Source: Poriferisodalis sp965262965 (lineage in GTDB: Bacteria; Actinomycetota; Acidimicrobiia; Acidimicrobiales; Poriferisodalaceae). Taken from it: a DNA stretch of 64,000 nucleotides. Below are positions 17,816-26,531 of this stretch, piece after piece. The stretch covers positions 124,001 to 188,000 of the forward strand of contig NZ_OZ253573.1 in assembly GCF_965262965.1 (NCBI RefSeq), in the 5' to 3' direction. The number at the start of each line of letters is the position of its first letter. Positions within the stretch are counted from its first letter, which is position 1. A model generated the notes under the pieces. That model searched no databases. It was given only the letters and a program-made list of their open reading frames with translations, and was not told where the DNA came from. The translations under genes and the position numbers were made by a program.

Positions 17816-19365
17816 GACGGCGTTTCGACGTGAGCACCCGGAAATGCCCGAGGTAGCGGATCGACGCCGAACGTGCTGTGAAGCGTCGGTTGCATCGGGT
17901 CGAACCTGATCTTCTGCAGATCGAGAGCGGCGAGCGGGTCGTCGTCAACGCTCAGCCAATCGAGTTCTCGGAGCCATATCGGTTCCAAGACTGCCCTAAG
18001 TGAACCCGTCAACCTCGACCCTGCACGTACCCGGACCACTGCCGCCTCCATCTTCCCGAGTGCATAGATCGCCCACTGCTGGGCGGGTTCGCCCAGTTCG
18101 TACGCGTCGAGAAGGGTGTCGACGGATCGACTCCGGGCGAGCACATTCGCAGCGGTCGCTGCTCGGCGCTGATTGCGACTGCCCAACCAACCCATCAACG
18201 TCTCTCGCGTCGCGTCCGAAACCGTATCGATTGCGCCAACGGCGTGAACAGCGACGAGAAGATTGACGTTGAGCATGATTGGCAACAACCGTTCAGGATT
18301 CGCGGAGGCACCCTGGCCGATGCCCCAAGCTGCCGCTGCTCGCACATCCTCGTGAAGGTCGTCGCGCCCAGCGATGTCGCATAGAGCGTGAACTGCCTCG
18401 AGTGCCGGCACTTCCGTGAGTGCGAGTACAGCCTCCATGTGCTGCTCCCGGTCATCCGTGACGTTGATCGTGGCTGCGACTTGCGGCACCCAGCGTTGCG
18501 GGTCATTTCGAGCGAGCGCGACGTTTGCTTCGAGCCGGACGCGCCAATCTTCCCTCTCGTCCTGTGCAACCTGGCTCAATCGTTCGGCAGCGCCGACTCG
18601 GCGCAGAATGCCAGTTGCCCTCACCGCCGCGAGACGCTCGACGGGGTCTGCGTCGTATAAGGCTGCTGCCGCATCCCAGATAAGCCCGGGGCACACAAGA
18701 GACAGAGGTGGCTCGGCGATGCCGGCGACAATGCGGCTATCGGGTTCGAACGTGTCCCCCGGGAGCAGGTATCGGAAACGCTTGCCCGCCCACTTGCGCC
18801 AATGCCAATAGAGCCGCTGCTTTCCCGCGTTGTCGACGACCACGATCCGGTCTTGGTCGTCGACCCCCTTGAATGTGCCCCCGTAGCGCGGCACCCAGCA
18901 CGGCCAAGTCATCGTCACTTCGGAACCCTCAGATGCTGCCTTGGGGTTCGAGCGACGAGCATGTTGAACGCTGGCGCGCAGGGCTGCTGTGGAGAACCAC
19001 TCTGGTTCTGCTACTTCGGGCGGAAACGCCCCTTGTGGCGATTCCACTCGCATGAAGGCAAACAAGTCGGAATCACGCATCCCGCCGTCGTCCCATCTAC
19101 GACCGGGGGTATCGGAGTGCGACAGCACTATCCCGAGCTTCGACTTTGCCTTAGCCTCGACTCTGACACCGCAGCGGACACACAAGAGATCAGGGAGACG
19201 AAGTCGCTTCACCTTGGATTGCCACACCTTGTTGGCCATCGCGTAGCGCTCCAGCTCAATCGGCTGGTGGCCAAAGCGTTCCCGTAGGACGTCGGCTGCG
19301 ACTGCGGTGCCGACGGCACCCATCGCAACGAATCGGGCGAAGTCGCCGTCTTCCTTGAAACCCAT
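17812..19365 (-). CDS. HEAT-repeat protein with PD-(D/E)xK-like nuclease motif, partner of adjacent methyltransferase
   Basis: About 517 aa from ATG 19365; ATGs at 19389 and 19401 would add 8 or 12 residues. The N-terminal ~100 residues hold RLPDLLCVRCGVRVEAKAK: a PD, ten residues, then E-x-K, the arrangement of PD-(D/E)xK nucleases (D59, E70, K72), with a CxxC in the loop. The rest is alpha-helical with HEAT-like repeats (around residues 240-420: EREDWRVRLEANVALAR, EAVHALCDIAGRDD, VRAAAAWGIGQ). It is divergent from a DNA methyltransferase whose start lies 34 bp away. Inferred function: restriction-type nuclease of a modification-guided system; not proven. Confidence 0.55.
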   Translation of the reverse strand: MGFKEDGDFARFVAMGAVGTAVAADVLRERFGHQPIELERYAMANKVWQSKVKRLRLPDLLCVRCGVRVEAKAKSKLGIVLSHSDTPGRRWDDGGMRDSDLFAFMRVESPQGAFPPEVAEPEWFSTAALRASVQHARRSNPKAASEGSEVTMTWPCWVPRYGGTFKGVDDQDRIVVVDNAGKQRLYWHWRKWAGKRFRYLLPGDTFEPDSRIVAGIAEPPLSLVCPGLIWDAAAALYDADPVERLAAVRATGILRRVGAAERLSQVAQDEREDWRVRLEANVALARNDPQRWVPQVAATINVTDDREQHMEAVLALTEVPALEAVHALCDIAGRDDLHEDVRAAAAWGIGQGASANPERLLPIMLNVNLLVAVHAVGAIDTVSDATRETLMGWLGSRNQRRAATAANVLARSRSVDTLLDAYELGEPAQQWAIYALGKMEAAVVRVRAGSRLTGSLRAVLEPIWLRELDWLSVDDDPLAALDLQKIRFDPMQPTLHSTFGVDPLPRAFPGAHVETPS

Positions 19366-19399
19366 CGCTGCGCCTGCTCTCTCCGGCATGATGTGACGC

Positions 19400-21202
19400 A
19401 TGCCCCGACGCGCTCACGCTAGGGCCGCCTCCAACGGACAGGTCGGACCCTTCGGCCCTGCCCGCGAGGTGGCGCACCCTTTACCCGCTTCTGTCGCTGT
19501 GAAGCGTTCCGACCCTGTGTACATGGCACACGCGTACCTGACGAAGGTGCCTGTGACGGCGGTCATCCCGTTCATCGAGGCCATGACAGCCCCAGGGGAC
19601 ACCGTGCTTGATCCCTTCGCTGGGTCTGGCATGACCGGCGTGGCGGCCCTCGCATCGGGTCGCCGCGCCCGTTTGTTCGATGTGTCCGTGCTCGGACGGC
19701 ATATCGGCAGCAACTATGTCAATCTCGTCGACGCTGGGCCGCTTCGGCGTGACGGCCGGGCGGCTGTCGAGCGGGCACGTAAGGCCGTCGGCGACCTCTA
19801 CCGAGTGACCTGCGCCTCGTGCGGAGAACTTGCTGAAACAGCGAAGACGATCTGTTCGTTCGTTGTCGAATGTGGCGGTTGCGCTGCCCAGGTCAACTAC
19901 TACGAGGCTCTTGAGGACGCCGATTGGAACAAGGCGGCAATGAGATGCTTCCGCTGCGGAGCGCCGATCAGCAGCCGTTCGTTGCGGTTGCGTGAGGAGC
20001 CTGTTGTTGACTCAATCGTGTGTCCCTGCTCGAGCACACAGATGGAACAACCTTGGTCGGAACCGCTTGCGGCACCGGCAAATGGCTCACCGTGGCCCGA
20101 TGTCGCGATCGAATCGAATCGTCAGATGTACCAGGCCTCGGCACTCGGGCGTCACCGCCTCACGTCGACAGCGTCCTTCTTCGGCCGCCGGAACCTGTGC
20201 GCGCTTGCGGCCCTGCGTGATGCAGTCGAAGCAACAGATGACGCCACCATCCGCGGAAAGCTGCGATTTGCGTTTACTGCGATCTTGACCCGCGCCAGCA
20301 AGCGGTACCAGTGGTCACGCCAAAGACCTCTGAATGCGGCCAACGCGAACTACTACATCGCGCCTGTCTTCTACGAGTGGAACGTGTTCGACCTGTTCAC
20401 CCGCAAGGTCGACGCGGTGGCTCGATCCGACGAGTGGATACGAGCACAGCGACGCGAACGTGGACTGGTAGCGGTATCGAGGGAGCATGCCGTCCGGTAC
20501 GACGTCGGAAGCGCGACATCACTGCCCCTCGAGGATCAATCCGTCGACTACGTGTTCACGGATCCGCCATTCGGCTCAAACATCTTTTACTCGGACATGA
20601 ACCTGTTCCACGAGGCCTGGCTGCCGGGTCAGCGGCTGACGGATCCAGGACTCGAAGCTGTCGTTGACAGGACCGACACGGGTTCGTTTCGCTCGCCAGA
20701 TCGATACGAATCGATTCTGACGGAGGCGCTGAGCGAGTGTCGCCGCGTGCTCAAGCCGAATGGCTATATCACGATGCTCTTCGGCAACAGTAGCGGAGGT
20801 GTCTGGAGGATCTTGCAGCGGGCGATCGCTCAGGCGGGGCTTGTCGTCGTGCCCGAACTCATCGCGACGCTTGACAAAGGCCAGCGTTCCGTCAAGGGCC
20901 TCGCTTCTGGTTTCGAGCACGTATCAACCGTCGACCTCATGTTGACGTTGAGCAGCGGGTGTTCGTCAGCGGCAGTCGTGGTCCCAACATCGGCGGAAGT
21001 CGAAGGCGTTGTGCGGGACATCGTTTCAACCACGGAACGACTCAGCCCGAGCCAGTGCTACGTCGAGGCGGTTCGCGAGGGATTTCGACGCAGCTGGGAC
21101 TTGTCGGTGATCGATCTCAGCGCCGTGACCAAACTGCTTCGCGATGCTGACTACGAGGTTGACAAGCGGACCGGCATGCTGCGCCAGCGGGTGAGCGGCT
21201 GA
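19400..21202 (+). CDS. DNA methyltransferase with Zn-ribbon insert (COG1743-like)
   Basis: 600 aa. AdoMet-binding motif I DPFAGSGMTG at residues 71-80 and catalytic motif IV DPPFGS at 389-394 mark an amino-methyltransferase (N6-adenine or N4-cytosine). Between them is a Cys-rich region with CxxC pairs (C139/C142, C159/C162, C184/C187, C209/C211) like the Zn ribbons of COG1743 adenine methylases. The C-terminal ~100 residues may hold target recognition. Its start codon ATG at 19400 sits head-to-head with the HEAT protein gene, suggesting joint regulation. Most likely the modification half of a two-gene defence system. Confidence 0.8.
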   Translation: MPRRAHARAASNGQVGPFGPAREVAHPLPASVAVKRSDPVYMAHAYLTKVPVTAVIPFIEAMTAPGDTVLDPFAGSGMTGVAALASGRRARLFDVSVLGRHIGSNYVNLVDAGPLRRDGRAAVERARKAVGDLYRVTCASCGELAETAKTICSFVVECGGCAAQVNYYEALEDADWNKAAMRCFRCGAPISSRSLRLREEPVVDSIVCPCSSTQMEQPWSEPLAAPANGSPWPDVAIESNRQMYQASALGRHRLTSTASFFGRRNLCALAALRDAVEATDDATIRGKLRFAFTAILTRASKRYQWSRQRPLNAANANYYIAPVFYEWNVFDLFTRKVDAVARSDEWIRAQRRERGLVAVSREHAVRYDVGSATSLPLEDQSVDYVFTDPPFGSNIFYSDMNLFHEAWLPGQRLTDPGLEAVVDRTDTGSFRSPDRYESILTEALSECRRVLKPNGYITMLFGNSSGGVWRILQRAIAQAGLVVVPELIATLDKGQRSVKGLASGFEHVSTVDLMLTLSSGCSSAAVVVPTSAEVEGVVRDIVSTTERLSPSQCYVEAVREGFRRSWDLSVIDLSAVTKLLRDADYEVDKRTGMLRQRVSG

Positions 21203-21217
21203 ATACCCGCCGGTGCT

Positions 21218-21709
21218 TCAGCCTCCGAAGGGTGCGATGACCAACCGGGCGGTGGCGACAACGTGCGGGTCGCAGGTGCAGTTCCAGCACGGCTCTCCGC
21301 AGATAGTGCATGAGCCGTCTTGCTCACTGCACGGGCGTCCTTCCATGTCGAACGTCAGGTTGAGGGGCGACGCAGGGTCGATGTCCGCCGACTCGGAATT
21401 GTCCATGATGCCGTCCCACTGCATCAGCAGGTTGACTTTGTTGGGAAAGGTCGCCGTCTCGTGCCCGGCGGCGACCCACGACAGAACCTCATCGGCGATC
21501 TCGGACATGAGCGCGCGATCCTCGGTGGTCATCGTGCCGTCGCGCATCTCAACATATCTCTGGCCTGCCATCCATGGACGTAGCTCCTCGTCCACTTCGG
21601 CCGACAGGTAAGTGTGCTCGTTCGCAAGTTCGCCGTCGGGTCCGAACACTCCGACACGAGCTTCGAGACGAATCGGGCGACTTGTTGTGCTGGCGCGGTC
21701 GAAGATCAT
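21218..21709 (-). CDS. uncharacterised protein with C-terminal Cys cluster
   Basis: 163 aa from ATG 21709, chosen because GGAAGGGG stands about 6 nt upstream. No family recognised. The N-terminal part is beta-rich with RLEARVGVFGPDGELANE; the C-terminal 30 residues contain CTICGEPCWNCTCDP, six cysteines likely binding zinc or another metal. It converges with the methyltransferase gene, separated by 15 bp. It may be unrelated to that system or an accessory; nothing in the sequence decides this. Confidence 0.6.
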   Translation of the reverse strand: MIFDRASTTSRPIRLEARVGVFGPDGELANEHTYLSAEVDEELRPWMAGQRYVEMRDGTMTTEDRALMSEIADEVLSWVAAGHETATFPNKVNLLMQWDGIMDNSESADIDPASPLNLTFDMEGRPCSEQDGSCTICGEPCWNCTCDPHVVATARLVIAPFGG

Positions 21710-21891
21710 GCATGGCCCCTTCCATTGGACACCGTGCAAGTGACAGCCTCGCATGACCCGCAGCGGTCATGTGCGATCTGGCAACGCTTCTGCAGTCCTC
21801 AAAGCCGGCGCTTTCGGCCAGTCTCTGTGTTCTCGCCAGGACAGATCGCTCGGGCAGGACGCTCGCTAGCCTGCCGCCCGTGTCCGAGGCG

Positions 21892-22962
21892 ATGTCTGAG
21901 GGGTCAGCAACGGCGATTGAGGCCCATGGACTCGTCCGCGACTTCGGTTCGGTGAGGGCGGTCGACGGTGTAGATCTGCAGGTCCGCCAAGGTGAGATCT
22001 TCGGTTTCTTGGGACCGAACGGCGCTGGCAAGAGCACGACCGTGCGCATGCTGTGCACGCTGCTGCGCCCGACGGCGGGCACCGCCAGAGTTGCCGGTTT
22101 CGACGTGGCGAAGAACCCCGGTGAGGTGCGGATCCGCATCGGCGTCGCCATGCAGGACGCAGCGCTCGACGAGAAGCAGACCGGCCGCGAGATCCTTGAC
22201 CTGCAAGCGCGGCTCTACGGGCTGCGCCCCGCCGACCGGGCTGCATCCATTGAGCGCGCCATCGACCTCGCCGACATCGGCGACGCCATCGATGCCCGTA
22301 TCTCCACCTACAGCGGCGGCATGAAACGGCGGCTGGACCTCGCTGCGTCGCTGATCCATGCCCCTGAAGTGCTCTTCTTGGACGAGCCCACGACGGGCCT
22401 CGACCCGGTGAGCCGAACCCAGGTATGGGACGAGGTGCGTCGCCTGAACGACGAGCTGGGCGTAACGGTCTTCCTGACGACGCAATACCTGGAAGAAGCC
22501 GATGTGCTGGCCGATCGGGTGGCGATCCTGGCCGATGGGCGCATCGTGCAACAGGGCACGCCCACCGAGTTGAAGCGGGCCGTGGGCGCCGACGTGATCG
22601 TGGTGGATCTCGAGCCCGAAGACATCGCTCGCGCGGCGGAGGCAGCGAAAGCCGTGCCTCAGGCCGACGATGTGACTACGGGTCGCCATGGCATCACCAT
22701 TGCGACTTCGGATGGCGCGGGGCTTGTCGGTGCCGTCGCGGTGGCGCTGGCCGGTGCCGATGTGCATCCAACAGCGCTCACCGTACGGACGCCCTCGCTT
22801 GACGACGTGTTCCTGCAGGCGACCGGCTACCGCATGGCCGCAGCCGAAGAGGCTGCGGCGCAGAGCACAGTCGCAGCCGAAGAGGCTGCGCCAGACCAGG
22901 CCGATTCGGTCGCCCCAGGCACACACCCCGACGGCGTGCGCGTCGCAGCGGGAGGCGGGTGA
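21892..22962 (+). CDS. ABC-2 exporter ATPase (DrrA-like)
   Basis: 356 aa from ATG 21892 (a GTG four codons earlier is possible). Daunorubicin-resistance type ATPase: Walker A GPNGAGKS, signature YSGGMKRRLDLAASL, Walker B VLFLDEPTTGLDP, H-loop LTTQYLEEAD, and the C-terminal DrrA-type domain ending in TPSLDDVFLQATGY. The tail is low-complexity with two VAAEEAA-like repeats. Together with the permease that follows it forms a two-gene exporter for drugs, lipids or glycolipids; substrate unknown. Confidence 0.88.
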   Translation: MSEGSATAIEAHGLVRDFGSVRAVDGVDLQVRQGEIFGFLGPNGAGKSTTVRMLCTLLRPTAGTARVAGFDVAKNPGEVRIRIGVAMQDAALDEKQTGREILDLQARLYGLRPADRAASIERAIDLADIGDAIDARISTYSGGMKRRLDLAASLIHAPEVLFLDEPTTGLDPVSRTQVWDEVRRLNDELGVTVFLTTQYLEEADVLADRVAILADGRIVQQGTPTELKRAVGADVIVVDLEPEDIARAAEAAKAVPQADDVTTGRHGITIATSDGAGLVGAVAVALAGADVHPTALTVRTPSLDDVFLQATGYRMAAAEEAAAQSTVAAEEAAPDQADSVAPGTHPDGVRVAAGGG

Positions 22963-23783
22963 TGACTGAAGCCGCTGTCGCCCCGGGGGGAGGCCTGACT
23001 CACGGTGTCGGCTTCCTGACCGACATAGCGACAATAGCCAGGCGGGCTGTCCGAAGCGTGTTGCGCGAACCCGAGTACCTGATTCCGACGCTGATCATCC
23101 CCGTCTTCTTCTTTGTCGTGAATACCGGCGCCTTGGAGTCGTTCGTGGAGGGACAGGCGCCTTCGGGGAGCAATGTCGGCCTCGACTACCGGGCGTTCCA
23201 GCTTCCGGTCGCGATCATCTTTGCTGTCACGGGCATTTCTCGGGCGAGCGTGCTCGTGATCGACATTCAGTCCGGCTATCTCGACCGGATGCTCGTAACG
23301 CCGATCCGCCGGTCCACGCTGCTGTTCGGGCTGATGGTGGCTGACATCGTGATGGCGCTCGGACTGGCCCTGTTCGTGGTCGCGATGGGCCTCGCCTTCG
23401 GAGTGTGGTTCGAGACCGGCTTCTTGGGGTTCTTGGTCTTCTTGCTGCTCGCAATTGCCTGGAGCATTGCGTACAGCGGCATCCCCTACACGGTTGCGCT
23501 GCGCACCGGGAATCCGGCCGCGGTGAACTCGTCGTTCTTGATCTTCTTCCCGTTTGCGTTCCTGACGCCGTCATTCCTGCCTCGAGAGCTGATGTCAGGC
23601 TGGCTTCGCACGGTGGCGGCGTGGAACCCGGTCACCTATCTCATGGAGGCGATGCGGGCGATCCTGTTCGAGGGCTGGGACGGGCTCATGATCCTCAAGG
23701 GAGCCGCCGCCATCGTGGGGCTCGCCATCGTGACCTTCTACATAGCGTTCAGGTCGCTCGGTCGCCGAGTGGCGACGGGTTAG
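22962..23783 (+). CDS. ABC-2 exporter permease (DrrB-like)
   Basis: 273 aa from ATG 22962, 6 nt after GGAGG (22951-22955) and overlapping the ATPase stop. Six predicted membrane spans, e.g. LIPTLIIPVFFFVVNTG, FQLPVAIIFAVTGI, FGLMVADIVMALGLALFVVA, LGFLVFLLLAIAWSIAYSG and ILKGAAAIVGLAIVTFYIA. The ABC-2 signature region NPAAVNSSFLIFFPFAFLTP and the NPVTYLMEAMRAIL motif are typical of DrrB. The last codons lie inside a 28-bp duplicated hairpin. Confidence 0.88.
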   Translation: MTEAAVAPGGGLTHGVGFLTDIATIARRAVRSVLREPEYLIPTLIIPVFFFVVNTGALESFVEGQAPSGSNVGLDYRAFQLPVAIIFAVTGISRASVLVIDIQSGYLDRMLVTPIRRSTLLFGLMVADIVMALGLALFVVAMGLAFGVWFETGFLGFLVFLLLAIAWSIAYSGIPYTVALRTGNPAAVNSSFLIFFPFAFLTPSFLPRELMSGWLRTVAAWNPVTYLMEAMRAILFEGWDGLMILKGAAAIVGLAIVTFYIAFRSLGRRVATG

Positions 23784-23816
23784 ACACAGTCGCCGAGTGG
23801 CGACGGGTTAGACCCA
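23761..23816. repeat. 28-bp tandem repeat carrying a GTCGCC-GAGT-GGCGAC hairpin, two copies
   Basis: The unit starting GTCGCCGAGTGGCGACGGGT is present twice, at 23761 and 23789. Each copy holds a perfect 6-bp inverted repeat with a GAGT loop. The first copy encodes the permease C-terminus and its stop; the second is intergenic, between two convergent genes. It could act as a bidirectional transcription stop. Confidence 0.8.
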
Positions 23817-23820
23817 GCGA

Positions 23821-24462
23821 CTACCAGCCTCGGTCGATCCACTCCTGCAGGTGCGGCGACTCGTTGCCGATGGTCGTGTCCGCGCCGTGGCCGGGCAGCA
23901 CGAGCGTGTCGCCGGAGAACTTCGAGAACATCCGGCCTTCGATGCTGCGGATGATCTGGTCGAAATCGCCGCCGAAACCGGTGGCGCCGGGACCGCCCGG
24001 GAACAGGGTGTCGCCCGTGAACAGCAGCGGCGTGCCTTCCACGTGGAAGCTCATCGAGCCCGCAGTGTGACCGGGGTTGTGGATGGTGCGGATGCGAAGG
24101 CGCCCCAGCTCGATGACCGAGTCGTCGGCGAGAATGAAGTCGTAGCTGGGCAGCATCGAAGCGTCTTCGGCGGTGATGCCCACTTCGATGCCGGCGTCGC
24201 GAACTGCCGGCACCGCCTGGATGTGGTCCCAGTGGCCGTGCGTCTCGACGACCTTGGTCACACCCAACGCCCGGCACACCTCCAGCAGGCGCTCGTGCTC
24301 GTTCGCGGCGTCGATCAGCATCGCCTCGCCGGTCTCGGTGCAACGGATGGTGAACACGTTGTTGTCGAAGTCGTCGGGGAATCCGTGGGGCAGGTCGCCG
24401 TCGACGGGACGCACGACCTCCTTGTGGACCTCGATGCCGGTGGCGGACCAGTGCAAAGCCAT
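23821..24462 (-). CDS. metallo-beta-lactamase-fold hydrolase (glyoxalase II-like)
   Basis: 213 aa. The HxHxDH-type zinc motif is THGHWDHI; further ligands appear in IHNPGHTAGSMSF, FTGDTLFPGG and the C-terminal PGHGADTTIG. The layout fits glyoxalase II-like and persulfide dioxygenase-like thioester hydrolases. It is soluble, with no signal peptide. TAGGAT at 24469-24474 lies 6 nt upstream of the ATG, a leaderless-type start. It converges with the ABC permease. Confidence 0.85.
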   Translation of the reverse strand: MALHWSATGIEVHKEVVRPVDGDLPHGFPDDFDNNVFTIRCTETGEAMLIDAANEHERLLEVCRALGVTKVVETHGHWDHIQAVPAVRDAGIEVGITAEDASMLPSYDFILADDSVIELGRLRIRTIHNPGHTAGSMSFHVEGTPLLFTGDTLFPGGPGATGFGGDFDQIIRSIEGRMFSKFSGDTLVLPGHGADTTIGNESPHLQEWIDRGW

Positions 24463-24513
24463 GGCTGCATCCTAGGAGCGCGACGGCCAGCGAACAGATG
24501 CCCCCGCAGGCGG

Positions 24514-26265
24514 CTAGGCCTCGTCGACGCGCACGTTGATGCGGTGCCAGCCTTCTGCGCCGTCGGGCCGGGGATCTTTGGGGCCTTGCGGCTGGGTCAT
24601 GCCGGTGCCGTCGATGGCACGCACTTGCAGGGTGTGGTCGCCCGGGGTCGGTGTCCAGGCGAGGTGCCACTGCAACCAGCTCTCGTCGCCGAGCGCCTCG
24701 CCCATCTCGCATCGCTGCCACGGTCCGTCGTCCACTCGCAGCTCCACGCCGCTGATGCCCCGAGTCGGCGCCCAGGCGATGCCAGCTACCGCTGCGGGCA
24801 CACCGGGCGCAAGGCGATCACCGCCGTCGGGCACGTCGATGCGGCTCTGCGTCTTCATGGGGCCGCGCTTGGACCAGCCACGGGGTACCCAGTAGCCGTC
24901 GAAGCCGTCCCACGTCGTGAGGTTGATCTCCTCGATCCACTTGACGGCGGACACGTAGCCGTACAGGCCCGCAACCACCAAGCGAGCCGGGAAGCCATGT
25001 GAGGTCGGCAACGGCTCGCCGTTCATGCCCACAGCGAGAATCGCGTTGCGACCGTCGTAGAGGAGGTCGGTGGGGAAGCCGGCAGTCCAGTCGTCGACGG
25101 AGCGGCCGACGACTTGGTCGGCACCCGGTTGCACTCCGGCGCGCTCGAGCAGTGTCACGAGCGGGATGCCGGTCCAGGTGGCATTGCCCACCAGGCGCCC
25201 GCCGACGCGGTTCGACACGCACGACAGGGTGATCACGTGCTCGCTGAGGTCCATCGCCAAGATGTCGTCGAGCGTCAGCTCGTAAGGGTTGTCGACCATG
25301 CCGGTGAAGCTGAGGCTCCAGTTCGCCGGGTCGACCTGTGGCACGGTCAGCGCCGTGTCGATCCGGTAGAAGTCGTCGTTGGGAGTGAGGTAGCTGGAGA
25401 TGCCGGCAACTTCGTTCAGAGTGTCGAGCGCAGCCACCTGAGACATCAACGAGCGCTGAGCGGCGGTCGTGGCGCTCGGCGTCGCGGTCGCACCAGGTGG
25501 CGCTGCGGTCGTTGGGGGGCTGGCGCCGCTGAGGTCGATGGAGGCACGAGCGGTCTCTGCGGCTGAGGGGCCGCGCACGCCGCGGCCGAGAGCGACGAGC
25601 CCGACCGCAGCCACCCCGGCTCCGCCGACTCCCACGAGGAACGCACGGCGGTTCGTGTCGAGAGGTTCAGGGGCGGCGGTCTCGCTGGGCGGGGCGGCGT
25701 CCGGCTCGTCGGGACTCGCTGCAGTGGTTGTTGCGGACGTTGCGCCAGCTCGGGCGTGGGGTGCGAGCCGCAGCAGCAACAGCAGCGTGCCGGCGCCGAG
25801 TGCAGCGGCACACAGCGCCACGATCCACGAGCCGATGAACGGGCTCATCGGGTTGCGAGCGGCGGTCCAGCCTCCGACCAACGCGAACGCAGCGAACCCC
25901 CCAAGCGGTGCCCGATGACTGCGCTGCCACATCGCAGTCGTGCCCAGAAGGCCGCCGATCACCAGCGCGACGCCGACGATGCCGATCGCGAGCACCGCCT
26001 TGTCCTTCTCGCCGAAGAGCTCGATGCTGAGCTTGACCGCCCAGTCCGGCGAATAGTCCACGAGCGCCTCGCCGACGGCCACGACGAGCGAGGGGATCGA
26101 GTCGAACAGGCCGTCCATGAGTTCGCCGAAGGACAGCGCAACGGCCGCGCCTGCCATGCCTGCCGCCAGCCCGACGCTGGCGCCGGGCTGGCGGACAAGC
26201 CGGCGCGGACTCCTGGCATTCCTTGTCGCGCCTGACGCTGCGGTTTGGCTGGACCCGTCGCTCAT
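24514..26265 (-). CDS. membrane-anchored molybdopterin oxidoreductase (sulfite-oxidase/YedY fold)
   Basis: 583 aa. N-terminal membrane domain with spans near residues 30-50, 90-112, 120-135 and 142-166, then a Tat-like NRRAFLVGVGGAGVAAVGL segment (205-225) and a Thr/Pro/Ala-rich linker. The Mo-cofactor domain starts about residue 290: YRIDTALTVPQVDPANW, ITLSCVSNRVGG with the Mo-binding Cys349, and HGFPARLVVAGLYGY. A C-terminal Ig-like dimerisation domain follows (GIAWAPTRGISGVELRVDD). It is probably an extracytoplasmic reductase or sulfite-oxidase-type enzyme; substrate unknown. No haem subunit is adjacent. Confidence 0.87.
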   Translation of the reverse strand: MSDGSSQTAASGATRNARSPRRLVRQPGASVGLAAGMAGAAVALSFGELMDGLFDSIPSLVVAVGEALVDYSPDWAVKLSIELFGEKDKAVLAIGIVGVALVIGGLLGTTAMWQRSHRAPLGGFAAFALVGGWTAARNPMSPFIGSWIVALCAAALGAGTLLLLLRLAPHARAGATSATTTAASPDEPDAAPPSETAAPEPLDTNRRAFLVGVGGAGVAAVGLVALGRGVRGPSAAETARASIDLSGASPPTTAAPPGATATPSATTAAQRSLMSQVAALDTLNEVAGISSYLTPNDDFYRIDTALTVPQVDPANWSLSFTGMVDNPYELTLDDILAMDLSEHVITLSCVSNRVGGRLVGNATWTGIPLVTLLERAGVQPGADQVVGRSVDDWTAGFPTDLLYDGRNAILAVGMNGEPLPTSHGFPARLVVAGLYGYVSAVKWIEEINLTTWDGFDGYWVPRGWSKRGPMKTQSRIDVPDGGDRLAPGVPAAVAGIAWAPTRGISGVELRVDDGPWQRCEMGEALGDESWLQWHLAWTPTPGDHTLQVRAIDGTGMTQPQGPKDPRPDGAEGWHRINVRVDEA

Positions 26266-26531
26266 TCTCGTACCGCCTTGGCTTCCTTCGGCGCCGTGGC
26301 CGAGTTCTTCTGACGCCGGAATGTGCGGTCAGACTTGCCGCGTGCGTTGTTCCCGGAGTCCATCACGAAAGCTAACGCCCCACCCGCACAACTGGTTCCG
26401 CCCTACGAGTGCGCCCCACGAGTGCGACTGTGCGTCGTGCCCGATGTTGGCTGAGTGAGCCTCTTGGGCCACAGGATGATAGAACTTCGCCTGTCCATTG
26501 CACAGGTTGCACCGGCCCCGGAGGCGCGTCC

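Noticed and set aside
26266..26531. Possible promoter elements in the 265-bp gap before the acyl-CoA dehydrogenase
   Set aside because: Only weak matches (a TTGGGC/GATAGA-like pair) were seen; not enough to call a site. No gene is seen in this gap.
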